Assembly (NCBI RefSeq): GCF_000346485.2
Contig: NZ_KQ976356.1
Span: forward strand, 1-64,000
Reading direction: 5' to 3'
Source of the DNA: Scytonema hofmannii PCC 7110
Lineage (GTDB): Bacteria > Cyanobacteriota > Cyanobacteriia > Cyanobacteriales > Nostocaceae
Length of the DNA: 64,000 bases
Under the pieces are notes generated by a model. It made no database searches, was not told where the DNA came from, and worked only from the letters and a program-made list of their open reading frames with translations. Within the stretch, counting starts at the first letter, position 1. Every line of letters begins with the position of its first letter. This document shows positions 34,543-44,043 of this stretch, piece after piece. Made by a program: the position numbers and the translations under genes.

Positions 34543-36144
34543 ATGGCGATTAATTTACAAGATCCTGGAAAATTGCTTTGTGCAGAATGGAACATCAATT
34601 TAGATGAAATTCCAATGGAGAAACTTGACCATTACATAGCAGTAGAAAACTTCCTCACGGAAGAAGATGAAATACTGCCAGATGCTCTCCCAATTGAGCA
34701 AGTGCATGGCTACTTGGAAGCGTTTCACCATCTTTGTGAAGCGGAAGATTGGGAAAAAGCTAGCGAAATCACATTTCTTCGCCTCAATACTTCTACCAAT
34801 GAAGAACTCCACCAGCAACTAGAAACTTGGAGTTACTATAGCGAACGTTTGAGCATATATAACCGTCTTGTAGGTAAGTTAAATCCTAATTTAAACGCTA
34901 TTATTCTAAATCGTATCGGCGAAATTTATTTTTTCATCGGAGATAGTAATAAAGCTATAAATTCTCATTCACAAAGTTTAGCAATTGCACGAGAAATAGC
35001 AAACCCAATGATAGAGGAGTTAGCGCTTAGTAGCCTAGGAAATATTGCTCTGATTATTGGAGAATATAAAAAAGCAATTGAATTTTACCAGCAACGCTTA
35101 GCGTTATCATGGAAAAGTAATGATAAATTAGGTGAACAAAATACATTATGGTATCTGGGAACTGTTTTCAGTATAATGCAAGATAGCAGAATAGCTATTA
35201 ATTACTATAAGCAGAGCTTAAAGATTGCAAGAAATATTAAATACAGCACAGGTGAAATTTTATCTTTGCAAAGTTTAGGCAATGCTTATACCTCACTTGA
35301 TTATGAAAAAGCTCTCGAATATCTAGAACAAAGTTTGGTACTTGCTAGAGAACATCAGGAAATCAAATTAGAAATCCAATCTTTAAGAAGTATAGGAATT
35401 TTTTACAGGGATCTGGGAGAATACTGTCAAGCAATTAAATATCTAGAAGAAAGCTTGTTAATTGTTCGAGAAATTAAAGATCGTCGAGAGGAATCACGTG
35501 CTTTAGGAGTGCTAGCATTTGTCTATAATAGTAAAGGAAACTATGAGAAAGCAATCGAGTTTCATCAACAGAATTTAGCCCTGGCAAGAAAAATCCATGA
35601 CCAACGCTTGGAAGGGCATTTTTTAGGCAGCATAGGAGAAGTTTACTACTCGCTCAAAAATTATGCTAAAGCAATTGAGTATTTTGAAAATAGTTTGTCC
35701 ATAGCTAAGGTTACGCAAGAGTCTTTAGGACAGGAGATACTCTGGAGAAATCTAGGAAATGCTTACTATTCTATGGAAAAATATGTGAAAGCAATCGATT
35801 GCTACAAGCAAAGTTTAACTATTTCACAAAAAATAGGTAACCGCCACAGTCAAGGAATCTCTCTGTACCTCTTAGGTGCTACTTTTATAGAACTTAATAA
35901 CTTTTTAGAAGCTTTAGAGAATTTACAGGCAGCACTAGATGTTTGTAAACAAATTGGCAGTCATTCTACGGAAGCTTATGTTCTTTATAACTTGGCAAGA
36001 CTTTATCAAGAGGTAGACAGACGTGAAACAAGTTTCGAGTATTGTAGTCAGGCTTTAGCCATTGCTAATAAATTAGGTATTACCCTAGCCAAAGATTGTC
36101 AAAATTTGAAAGAAAAATTATTGAATCAAACAATACAAAACTGA
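34543..36144 (+). CDS. TPR protein, paralogue 3
   Basis: 533 residues, same plan as the preceding gene and starting 12 bp after it: the conserved N-terminal domain (WNINLDEIPMEKLDHYI), then about ten TPR units. This copy is the most diverged of the four, with irregular loops (ILSLQSLGNAYTSLDYEKAL) and several units lacking the canonical Gly-Asn. Divergence among neighbours suggests different ligands for each paralogue. Confidence 0.85.
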   Translation: MAINLQDPGKLLCAEWNINLDEIPMEKLDHYIAVENFLTEEDEILPDALPIEQVHGYLEAFHHLCEAEDWEKASEITFLRLNTSTNEELHQQLETWSYYSERLSIYNRLVGKLNPNLNAIILNRIGEIYFFIGDSNKAINSHSQSLAIAREIANPMIEELALSSLGNIALIIGEYKKAIEFYQQRLALSWKSNDKLGEQNTLWYLGTVFSIMQDSRIAINYYKQSLKIARNIKYSTGEILSLQSLGNAYTSLDYEKALEYLEQSLVLAREHQEIKLEIQSLRSIGIFYRDLGEYCQAIKYLEESLLIVREIKDRREESRALGVLAFVYNSKGNYEKAIEFHQQNLALARKIHDQRLEGHFLGSIGEVYYSLKNYAKAIEYFENSLSIAKVTQESLGQEILWRNLGNAYYSMEKYVKAIDCYKQSLTISQKIGNRHSQGISLYLLGATFIELNNFLEALENLQAALDVCKQIGSHSTEAYVLYNLARLYQEVDRRETSFEYCSQALAIANKLGITLAKDCQNLKEKLLNQTIQN

Positions 36145-36150
36145 GTCAAA

Positions 36151-37650
36151 ATGGCAAGCAACTTCAAAGAAACAGGAAAATTAATTTTTTTGAATTGGAA
36201 TATCAATTTAGATGACGTTCCGCTTGAGCAACTTGACCATTATATAGCGGTTGAAAATTACCTTATGGATAATGATGAACCTCCCTTAGATGCGACAAAT
36301 TTAGAGAAGGTGCGCGGTTATTTGGAAGCATTTTACCAACTTTGTGAAGTGGAAGACTGGTTAAGAGCCATTGCAATACTTGATATTCGCCTCGATACCC
36401 CTACTAATTACCAGTTGCAAATACTAATGCGAATTTGGGGCTACAATCAAGAACGCATTGAAATTTATAGCAGGCTTTTAGGCAAATTAAATTCTAGAGG
36501 GGAGTGTTTCTGCTATAACAATCTGGGTATCAGCTACCATGCGCTAGCGGATTATCATCAAGCTATTAAGTATCACCAGCAACATTTGGAAATTGCATAT
36601 GAGGTTGGCGATCGCACTGAGATGGCGAAAGCATTAAGTGGTTTAGGTAACGCTTGTAATTCACTTGGGGACTATGCTCATGCCGTTAAATACCATCAGC
36701 AACATTTAGAAATTGCACGGGAGATTGACGATCGCAAAGGTATTGGGACAGCCTTAAGCAATCTGGGCAACGTCTGCTTTTATTTAGGCGCGTATCGTCA
36801 AGCTGTAGAGTACTACGAACAGCATTTAGAAATTGCACGGGAGAATGGTGAACATGAACGTGTTGGGCAGGTTTTGGGCAATCTGGGTAATGCCTATTAT
36901 TCCCTTAAAGATTATCGTCAAGCAATTGAGCATTATCAGCAAAGTTTGGAAGTTGCAAAGCAAATTGGTAATTGTGAAAGTATGGGGAAAGCGCTCGGTG
37001 GTCTGGGCAATGCCTATAATGCTCTCGGAGACAATGCCCGTGCGATTGATTACCTTAACGAGGATTTAAGTATTGCACGGGAGAATGGCGATCGCGCAGG
37101 TGTGGGACGGGCATTGAACAATTTAGGAAATGCCTATTATTTGTTGGCAGATTACTCCCGTGCGAGAGAGTATTATCAGCAGCATTTGACAATAGCACGC
37201 GAAATCGGTAATCGCGCAGGTACTCAGAAGGCTCTGAACAATCTGGGCAATGCTTACTACTTACTAGGAAATTATCGCCAAGCGATTGAGTACCACCAGC
37301 AATGTTTAGAGATCGCACGGGAAATTGGTAATCGTGCTCCTATCGGCACGTCGTTAGGTAATTTGGGCGATGCCTACTATTCCTTAAAGGAGTATCACCA
37401 AGCGCTGGAGTACTATCAGCAGTGTTTAGTTATTGCACAGGAAATTCATGATAGTAAAGGTGAAGGGTATGCGCTGTGTAAACTGGGAAACACACTCACA
37501 GCGCTTGAGCAATATCCAGAGGCGCTGAAATCTTTGCAGACAGCGCTGGAGATTGGGAAAAAAATTGGTCATCTTTCTACTGAGGCTGAAGCACTCAAAA
37601 GTTTGGCTCATTTGCATCAGCAATTAGGCGATCATCTGCCAAGCGAGTAA
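36151..37650 (+). CDS. TPR protein, paralogue 4, last gene of the operon
   Basis: 499 residues: the shared N-terminal domain (WNINLDDVPLEQLDHYI) and about nine highly regular TPR units of the form ALNNLGNAYYLLGNYRQAIE. It starts 6 bp after paralogue 3. The operon ends with GC-rich palindromes and a strong terminator-like hairpin before the convergent ATPase genes. Confidence 0.85.
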   Translation: MASNFKETGKLIFLNWNINLDDVPLEQLDHYIAVENYLMDNDEPPLDATNLEKVRGYLEAFYQLCEVEDWLRAIAILDIRLDTPTNYQLQILMRIWGYNQERIEIYSRLLGKLNSRGECFCYNNLGISYHALADYHQAIKYHQQHLEIAYEVGDRTEMAKALSGLGNACNSLGDYAHAVKYHQQHLEIAREIDDRKGIGTALSNLGNVCFYLGAYRQAVEYYEQHLEIARENGEHERVGQVLGNLGNAYYSLKDYRQAIEHYQQSLEVAKQIGNCESMGKALGGLGNAYNALGDNARAIDYLNEDLSIARENGDRAGVGRALNNLGNAYYLLADYSRAREYYQQHLTIAREIGNRAGTQKALNNLGNAYYLLGNYRQAIEYHQQCLEIAREIGNRAPIGTSLGNLGDAYYSLKEYHQALEYYQQCLVIAQEIHDSKGEGYALCKLGNTLTALEQYPEALKSLQTALEIGKKIGHLSTEAEALKSLAHLHQQLGDHLPSE

Positions 37651-37967
37651 TAACAGATGCGCTCGCCGAAGGCGAGCGCTCCGCGCCATCGCTCTTTGAA
37701 TCGGTAAAGCGCGATGGCATCTTCATTTTCAGGAAAAATCACGACTTATAGCTCACGCAACGACTCAATATGGTATTTCCAACAAAAAATATTCTATTTC
37801 AGAACTTATCTGAGTTATGAAACCAGGTTTTTATCCAGTTTTAGGTAAGGGTGATTGTATCAAAATTGGTTCTTCAGTACTTGTTATGCTGAAATAATAA
37901 GTACTGAAGAACCGGATTTTTTCTACTGAAAGTTATATACATCTGTCTTTCTTTACGTAGTCAAAAG
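37651..37967. other. intergenic region with palindromic repeats and a bidirectional terminator
   Basis: CGCTCGCCGAAGGCGAGCG (37661-37679) is a hairpin of a type common in cyanobacteria; GCCATCGC (about 37685) and GCGATGGC (about 37711) pair next to it. GGTTCTTCAGTACTT (37868-37882) and AAGTACTGAAGAACC (37899-37913) are a 15-bp perfect inverted repeat followed by GGATTTTTTCT, a likely terminator between convergent operons. Confidence 0.7.
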
Positions 37968-39710
37968 CTAACTTTTCCCTTCACTTTTATTCTCACCTTG
38001 TGGCTTGAACAAGCCAGAAACTAAATTTGTAATTAATTGCGGCAAATCAGGTTTAGCAAAGAATCCGCTGATAGTAACAAGCAAAAGGCTTATCAAACCC
38101 CAGGATTTCTTTATCGGTATTACCCTTATAGAAATCTCAAAATAACATTTATTTGGAAGCTTTGTAGTTGCATGAGAGATTAAGACTTGCGATGCATAAT
38201 TTTTTTCATCTTTGATTGGGCGAGAGATAAAGTTCAATTTTAAAGACTTGGTTTCACCTATGTCAATAGAATCTAATTTGATTAGACTAGTTCCATTTCG
38301 TTCATAGTCAATATTTTTAGAAGTGAAAGTTATATTGACAGAAGATAGTTTATTTTTACTTGTATTTTGAACTAAAGTTTTACTAACACCGACTTCACCA
38401 TCTTCTAAAGAAGATGGCATCTGAATAAGTAACTCTCCATTAGGAAATTTACAGGAAGAAGTATGCAAAGGTGGATTTGCATAATAATATGTTACTCCTG
38501 CCAATAACAAAAACACAATAGCTAGTGTTGTTTTGAGAAAAATAGTTAATAATTGAAATCTATTATTTTTAACAAAAATAGTATCTTTTGTTTTTTGTCC
38601 CCATTGTTCTATAAGACTCCCAACTATTCTGTATTTTGAGCCTTCCTTCCGAACTTTATCTAACGATTCTAAATCATCTATTCTATCCCAAATTATTTTT
38701 TCTGAACAAGACAGCAGACGGGATATTTCTTTAATTGTTAAGCCTGGTTTATTAGCCAATAAAACTAGAATTTTTTGAGATATATTATCAGGATTATCAT
38801 GAAAATAAAATCTATCTAGAGTTGATTCTACAGAGTCTTCTACTCTCTTCATAACTACAGCCTGCCAACCTTTCTGTAGCTGCCCACACTCTGCGTTAAT
38901 TTCAACAACCGCTTGACATACTGCCTGAACATACCAAGGCTTGCATTCAGTCCATTCAAGAATTGTTCTCGTGATTGTGTTTATATCTATTCCATAGATA
39001 TAGTTATCTAAAGGCTGTTTTATTAGATAATTTTCTATAGGAAAACGCGCTGCTGCTTTCAGGTAAAAAGTTTGAACATTGTTAACAATAGGTGAAGTTT
39101 TATCTTTAATTTCTTTATGCCAATAATCTGCACCTGCAATAACAAAGCAAATTCTAGCGCAAGACTGAATTACACTTCTTATATTTCTAAAAATCTGTTT
39201 ACTTTCTGCTAATTCTAGTAAAACTTCTACTTCATCCACTAAAATAACAAGTCTCTCACCATTAATTAATTGATTATTAACTGTACTAAAAAGTTCTGGG
39301 ATTGTAAAATTTATTGAAGTGGTGCTTGAGCCTAACGAATCATGGAATAAACCATTATCTTTAAATTTGTTATTAACTAATTGCATAAAAGCTTCAGAAT
39401 CTGACTTATTCAGAGCCTGAAGATCCAGATATATAGCTTTGTAATTGGAGACTCTTGAACTTAAGCTTTGAACAGCGTTTTTTAGGCTCAAATCAATAAA
39501 ATCTTCTCTATAGTTATCGATTTGATTATTAATAATATCTCTTACTAAATATAGTAAAGAACTTTTACCAATTCGTCTTTCTCCAAATAAAGCTATACTT
39601 CTTCCTTGAGAAATATAGTCAATCAATCTAGCAATATCATCTGTACGCCCACAAATTAAACGCTTATACTCTGGACTATCAACTGTTGATATCGTGTAAG
39701 TCACTTGCAT
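37968..39710 (-). CDS. membrane-anchored AAA/STAND ATPase with winged helix and Ig-like domain
   Basis: 580 residues. The ATPase is N-terminal: Walker A LFGERRIGKSS (41-51), Walker B RLVILVDEVE (about 152-161). A winged-helix region (TIKEISRLLSCSEKIIWDRI) lies near 325-360. A membrane segment (about 388-408; TTLAIVFLLLAGVTYYY) precedes an Ig/CARDB-like beta domain (NTSKNKLSSVNITFTSKNI) and a last hydrophobic segment (about 540-555). This places the Ig-like domain outside the membrane if both segments span it. The ATG lies 9 bp after the stop of the pentapeptide-ATPase gene, so the two are co-expressed. Confidence 0.75.
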   Translation of the reverse strand: MQVTYTISTVDSPEYKRLICGRTDDIARLIDYISQGRSIALFGERRIGKSSLLYLVRDIINNQIDNYREDFIDLSLKNAVQSLSSRVSNYKAIYLDLQALNKSDSEAFMQLVNNKFKDNGLFHDSLGSSTTSINFTIPELFSTVNNQLINGERLVILVDEVEVLLELAESKQIFRNIRSVIQSCARICFVIAGADYWHKEIKDKTSPIVNNVQTFYLKAAARFPIENYLIKQPLDNYIYGIDINTITRTILEWTECKPWYVQAVCQAVVEINAECGQLQKGWQAVVMKRVEDSVESTLDRFYFHDNPDNISQKILVLLANKPGLTIKEISRLLSCSEKIIWDRIDDLESLDKVRKEGSKYRIVGSLIEQWGQKTKDTIFVKNNRFQLLTIFLKTTLAIVFLLLAGVTYYYANPPLHTSSCKFPNGELLIQMPSSLEDGEVGVSKTLVQNTSKNKLSSVNITFTSKNIDYERNGTSLIKLDSIDIGETKSLKLNFISRPIKDEKNYASQVLISHATTKLPNKCYFEISIRVIPIKKSWGLISLLLVTISGFFAKPDLPQLITNLVSGLFKPQGENKSEGKS

Positions 39711-39719
39711 ATTACCTAC

Positions 39720-42698
39720 CTATTTACAAGATGCCATAATTACCCATTGTTTTATTAGCTCAGAGGATAAAGAATAATTTCCATTAACATCCTCAATGAT
39801 AATTTGCCAATCTAACAAACGTTTAATTTTTATTTTAGAAATATTATTAGTAATATTTGTCTTAGCTAAATTTCTCAAAAAGTTCATTTCTACCTCATTA
39901 CAACGATTCCAGAAGCCAGATAAAAAGCCATCAAAAAAATCTTCAACTATTTTCTGTTCTGCGATATATACATCCTCATCACTTATATAATTTCGTTGAG
40001 CTTGAAGCGCATTTTCAAAAGCTTCATAGCAAATAGCTTGAGCATAATAAGGCTGTCCTCCACTCAATTTTATAATTTTTTCAATAGCACTATCTGGGTA
40101 AGAATAGCCTAACATTGATGCAGGTTTAACTATTAGATCCTCTGTTTCTTTAACACTAAGAGGTTTAAGAGGAACAAAACGAAAATGGTTATAAAATGGT
40201 GAACTATGTTGAGAAATATAGGTTGATAAATCTGTTGTCGCAGCAACTACAGCGCGTAAATCAGTACCAATTTCATTTGATTGAAGTGCGGCTCTTAGTA
40301 TATTCTGTATACGCTCATCAATAGTATTTAATTGTTTTTGTTTTACCTTAAGAAGATAATCTGCCTCATCAAGTAACAACACAATTTTCAAATTAGAAAT
40401 GTTTACTTTCGCTGCCAGAATAATTTGTTTATACTGTTTAATAAAATCAATATTATTAAAAAAATATTCTTCTATATTGTTTTCTCTTAGAACGTTTCGT
40501 TGAACAAGGTTATGAAGAGTTTCTTGAATAATCAGTTTGAGAATACTTTCTGCTGTTGGTTCCTCGCTTGTATTTAGTACAACATACACAGGAATTAATG
40601 GTATCTCCAATCTTTTTTGTAGTTGATTAAGCAAACTAGTTTTTCCAGTACGGCGCTCACCTACAATAAGAATGTCTTGTTTTGTTGGCTTCGTTACAGC
40701 TTGTATAATCTGTTCTAATTCTCTTTGCCTACCAAAAAAAGCTTTTTCACCTTCCACGGGGCTTCCATACAGATAGGGATTATCCTGTACCGCATTAATA
40801 TATAGAGGGGGTTTTCTTAATTTACCGTTTACTTTATAATTAACAGCAATTTGTTTTGCAAAGTTCATTTGTAAATAAAAACTAACTTCTCTTGATTCTC
40901 CAGCATTTAAAATTTTAAGAGATACTTGGTTTTCACTATTGACTTGATATTCTGCTGAATCTTGAATTATTTCTATTTCGAGATGTTCCATAGTTTGATT
41001 ACAAGCATTAGTTACTTCCAAAATTAACTCACTCTGTTCCCCAACCAACATCCCACTTCCTCTTATTATTTGAATTTCAAGAGCATCGATAAAATCGTCA
41101 TTACTTTCAATAGTTGCAACAGGTTGAAAATTTTCAATATTCCCTGTAATGTCTCCAACATTATCAATATTTTTTATTACATCTATATCTCCGGTGTGGA
41201 ATGTACCTCCCGTCTGATTAATATTTCCGATTGTTATATTTCCACCTTCAGTATAAAAGCTGGGACGTTCGAGTGCCGTCATTATCATATTTTCTAGTCT
41301 ACGGATTTGAATATTTTTTTCTGTTAGTATTACTTTGAGGTCTTCTTCAGACAATTTTTTAATTTGATTATAAGTCTCAAAATATTCTGCACTTAGTTGA
41401 GGCTGGTCAGCAAAGGTAGAAGTTTTTGCACGGAGTAACAACTTATCTTGCCCTCGCTTCTCCATTGCCACAATTTCTAATTCGGCATTCGGATTATTGT
41501 CAGTTAGCTGCTTAAATGAGATGGCAATGGCACGAGGGTCAACGCCTTGGTTGTGGTAAAGCTCAAGTGTATCAAAAATTGGTTGGATGAAATCACCAAA
41601 CTCCCCATCTGCAAAAACTTCCTTGTTGTTGTCTGGTTTGCGAAGAGGGTCAGGATTTTCTTTTGTGGGGACTCGCATATAAACATACTCGCACCTCACC
41701 CCGTCGAACTTAGTATCACTGGTAATACCCCAGTCCTCAATGTAAGCTCCGGTAAGATTAGCGCCTGTAAAATTAGTTCCGGCTAATTGCGTCTGTACTA
41801 GCTTTGCTCTTGATAAATTTGCCTCTTGCAAATTAGCTTCGCTTAAATCTGCACCAATAAAGCTAGCATCTGTTAAATTAGCTGCCTGTAAATTAATACC
41901 GCGTAGGATTTCACGGTCAAAGTTTTTGTCCTGCCCCCGCCCTGTAACCAGCAATTGACGCACTTGTGCATTCTGAAGGTAAGTTTTTCCAGGTCGAGCA
42001 AAGTCAAGCATTTTAGCTTTATACCAACAAGTACGGGTTAAGTTCGCGTTTCTAAAATCTGTACTCTTTAGCGTGGCAGATGCAAAGTTAGCGTCTGTTA
42101 AATCGGTAGCACGAAAACTAGTTCCACCCATAGTAGCAAAGATAACAGCGAGCTTGTGAATCCAAGCACATTTCTCATCTCCACTTAGAGTTCGCCAAGC
42201 AATATAATTTCCTAACAATACTAAAGTAAAAGCTGTTGCAATCGCAGAAAAAGCCACTGTAGCTTTAGCTCCAGCTACCATTACAGCACAAATACCGATG
42301 GCTACAGCTCCTATACCAGCTTTATTCCCAGCCAATTGTTTTGCTAAAGTTACCACTAGTGCTAAAACTAGTACGGCAGTTATAGAGACTGTTCCAGAGC
42401 CAATCCAGACCAAAGTCATAATAACGGGATCAACTAGGGTTGTACTCCACGTCACATATCTAAGAACTACTGATAAGCAAAATCCTGACAGTCCTGATAG
42501 AACAAATGAGGCTAGTATCAAAAAAAGTTTCCAACTGATTTGTAATCCGGCTTTTGCATTACTAAAGTTTGCACCTATAAGGTTAGCACTGGTAAAATCT
42601 GCACCTCGGATATCGGCATAGCTAAAATCTGTACCTATAAGGACTTGACCTTTAAAAGAGCGACCTTGCAGATTTTGACCAGAGAAGTCCAAAGACAT
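39720..42698 (-). CDS. pentapeptide-repeat / membrane / AAA ATPase fusion
   Basis: 992 residues. Pentapeptide repeats of the A-(D/N)-L/F-x-X type (about 4-50) are followed by several hydrophobic segments (about 55-175), then a second pentapeptide block (about 190-320; LQAANLTDASFIGADLSEAN). A Gly/Asn/Ile stretch (GGNITIGNINQTGGTF, near 490) leads to an Ig/CARDB-like domain (about 545-640), then an AAA ATPase (GERRTGKTS near 677-685; IVLLLDEADYLL near 770-781) and winged-helix sequence. ATPase and Ig-like modules resemble those of the next gene, in a different order. A two-component membrane sensor is a plausible reading. Confidence 0.8.
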   Translation of the reverse strand: MSLDFSGQNLQGRSFKGQVLIGTDFSYADIRGADFTSANLIGANFSNAKAGLQISWKLFLILASFVLSGLSGFCLSVVLRYVTWSTTLVDPVIMTLVWIGSGTVSITAVLVLALVVTLAKQLAGNKAGIGAVAIGICAVMVAGAKATVAFSAIATAFTLVLLGNYIAWRTLSGDEKCAWIHKLAVIFATMGGTSFRATDLTDANFASATLKSTDFRNANLTRTCWYKAKMLDFARPGKTYLQNAQVRQLLVTGRGQDKNFDREILRGINLQAANLTDASFIGADLSEANLQEANLSRAKLVQTQLAGTNFTGANLTGAYIEDWGITSDTKFDGVRCEYVYMRVPTKENPDPLRKPDNNKEVFADGEFGDFIQPIFDTLELYHNQGVDPRAIAISFKQLTDNNPNAELEIVAMEKRGQDKLLLRAKTSTFADQPQLSAEYFETYNQIKKLSEEDLKVILTEKNIQIRRLENMIMTALERPSFYTEGGNITIGNINQTGGTFHTGDIDVIKNIDNVGDITGNIENFQPVATIESNDDFIDALEIQIIRGSGMLVGEQSELILEVTNACNQTMEHLEIEIIQDSAEYQVNSENQVSLKILNAGESREVSFYLQMNFAKQIAVNYKVNGKLRKPPLYINAVQDNPYLYGSPVEGEKAFFGRQRELEQIIQAVTKPTKQDILIVGERRTGKTSLLNQLQKRLEIPLIPVYVVLNTSEEPTAESILKLIIQETLHNLVQRNVLRENNIEEYFFNNIDFIKQYKQIILAAKVNISNLKIVLLLDEADYLLKVKQKQLNTIDERIQNILRAALQSNEIGTDLRAVVAATTDLSTYISQHSSPFYNHFRFVPLKPLSVKETEDLIVKPASMLGYSYPDSAIEKIIKLSGGQPYYAQAICYEAFENALQAQRNYISDEDVYIAEQKIVEDFFDGFLSGFWNRCNEVEMNFLRNLAKTNITNNISKIKIKRLLDWQIIIEDVNGNYSLSSELIKQWVIMASCK

Positions 42699-42955
42699 GA
42701 TAGGGAATAATAAACTAGTTTATTATGATAATACCTTTGCTAATTTTAAAGGGTAATCTCATATAAGACCAATATGGAGTCCTGTTTTTCCTTTTGCGTG
42801 GCAAAAACTCTACACCTTTAAAAACCCCATAGGGTTTTTTCATTGATATCAAGCTTATAAGTGCTAATCTCAGAGGTACTAAATCTTTTTAAACATAATT
42901 TTTTAAATTTATAAGTAAAATTTAAATTATTTAGTATAAATTATATCATTAATAT

Positions 42956-43369
42956 CTACAACTCCATGTCGCTATCTCGACTCGGAAAGAACGGATATTG
43001 CCTTTGCCGTGCAGCCGCTATCTCTGAAGGAGTATCGTATTCAGTAGCCTTTGTGCCAAGCCGTAACTCCTGATACAAAGGCACACCATCGCCATCATTA
43101 TCGCTCAAAAGAATCTTAGTCATGATATGAGCAGGAGCAACTTGCGCGAGGCGATTGACTACATTAGCGACAAATTCGTTTGATGCATCACAGCTATTAA
43201 GGTATCTAATAAAAGCATCAGCACTAGCCTCAGTCATCTTCGCGGGATTTTTTACCCCCGCCTCAACAATAAAGTCATCAAAAATAGCTTTCTCTTCATC
43301 AGTAAAATTCTCCTGACGAGCTTTCTGGATAATTAGCTCAATTTGCTGTTGCTTTTGTATAGACCTCAT
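42956..43369 (-). CDS. small EF-hand-containing protein
   Basis: ATG 43369 (MRSIQKQQQIELIIQK) is preferred; an upstream in-frame start at 43438 would add an unlikely hydrophobic stretch. The 137-residue product is helical with a single canonical calcium-binding loop DNDGDGVPLYQE (Asp1, Asp3, Asp5, Gly6, Glu12) near residue 103. One isolated loop resembles dockerin- or calcium-sensor-type motifs; pairing would need dimerisation. It lies upstream of, and on the same strand as, the membrane ATPase genes, about 260 bp away, so an association is possible. Confidence 0.6.
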   Translation of the reverse strand: MRSIQKQQQIELIIQKARQENFTDEEKAIFDDFIVEAGVKNPAKMTEASADAFIRYLNSCDASNEFVANVVNRLAQVAPAHIMTKILLSDNDGDGVPLYQELRLGTKATEYDTPSEIAAARQRQYPFFPSRDSDMEL

Positions 43370-43540
43370 ACTACCAATTCTTAAACACAGCCATATCCAG
43401 TATCTTCTAAAAATATTAAGTACGTGTAAAAATATCAACTTATCAACTAAATATTCTATAAAGCCAATTTAAAGTTTAAATCACTCCAGATGTTAACACT
43501 TGTATAAAAAAAACGATTTGTAATAATTCTCTACCTCAAA

Positions 43541-43990
43541 ATGGATTTAAATGAAGTAAAACTTTCACAATGTGAAGAACTAATAATAGGCAAATGGCAG
43601 GTTTTATGGAAGGAACCAATAGATACTAATTCCGAGCATGGTGATGTGTATCTGGAATATTGTTCGGATGGTGTCGTTAGATACGTACTCTACAAGTATG
43701 ATTTAACCCACACAATCTTGCTTACTCTTTTAACCTCGGAACTTGGTGGTTCGGGTTTAAGCATCCCTAAAATCTTACTTTACCAGTACATACCTGCCTT
43801 TAGTATTGAAGGAAAAGCCGTAGATGTAAAAGACCTGAGTTCAGAACAATGGTGGCGAAGTTGGCAACAAGCCGTAGAAAGAATTAAAAAATATTACAGT
43901 TCAAGCCCGAAAGTCCAAAAACAAAAACTAGAATTACAGTTCAAAATCGCCATCCTCATGCGACACCCACCTGGATGGGGATACGTGTGA
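43541..43990 (+). CDS. protein of unknown function upstream of the DUF1998-type helicase
   Basis: 149 residues (MDLNEVKLSQCEELIIGKWQ) with no motif I recognise and no membrane segment. The C-terminus is basic and helical. It ends 53 bp before the helicase gene, on the same strand, suggesting cotranscription. No clear Shine-Dalgarno precedes the ATG. Confidence 0.55.
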   Translation: MDLNEVKLSQCEELIIGKWQVLWKEPIDTNSEHGDVYLEYCSDGVVRYVLYKYDLTHTILLTLLTSELGGSGLSIPKILLYQYIPAFSIEGKAVDVKDLSSEQWWRSWQQAVERIKKYYSSSPKVQKQKLELQFKIAILMRHPPGWGYV

Positions 43991-44043
43991 TTAATACTGT
44001 AATAACAAAAACCACCACTATTAACTAACGCCTGCTTGTTAAG

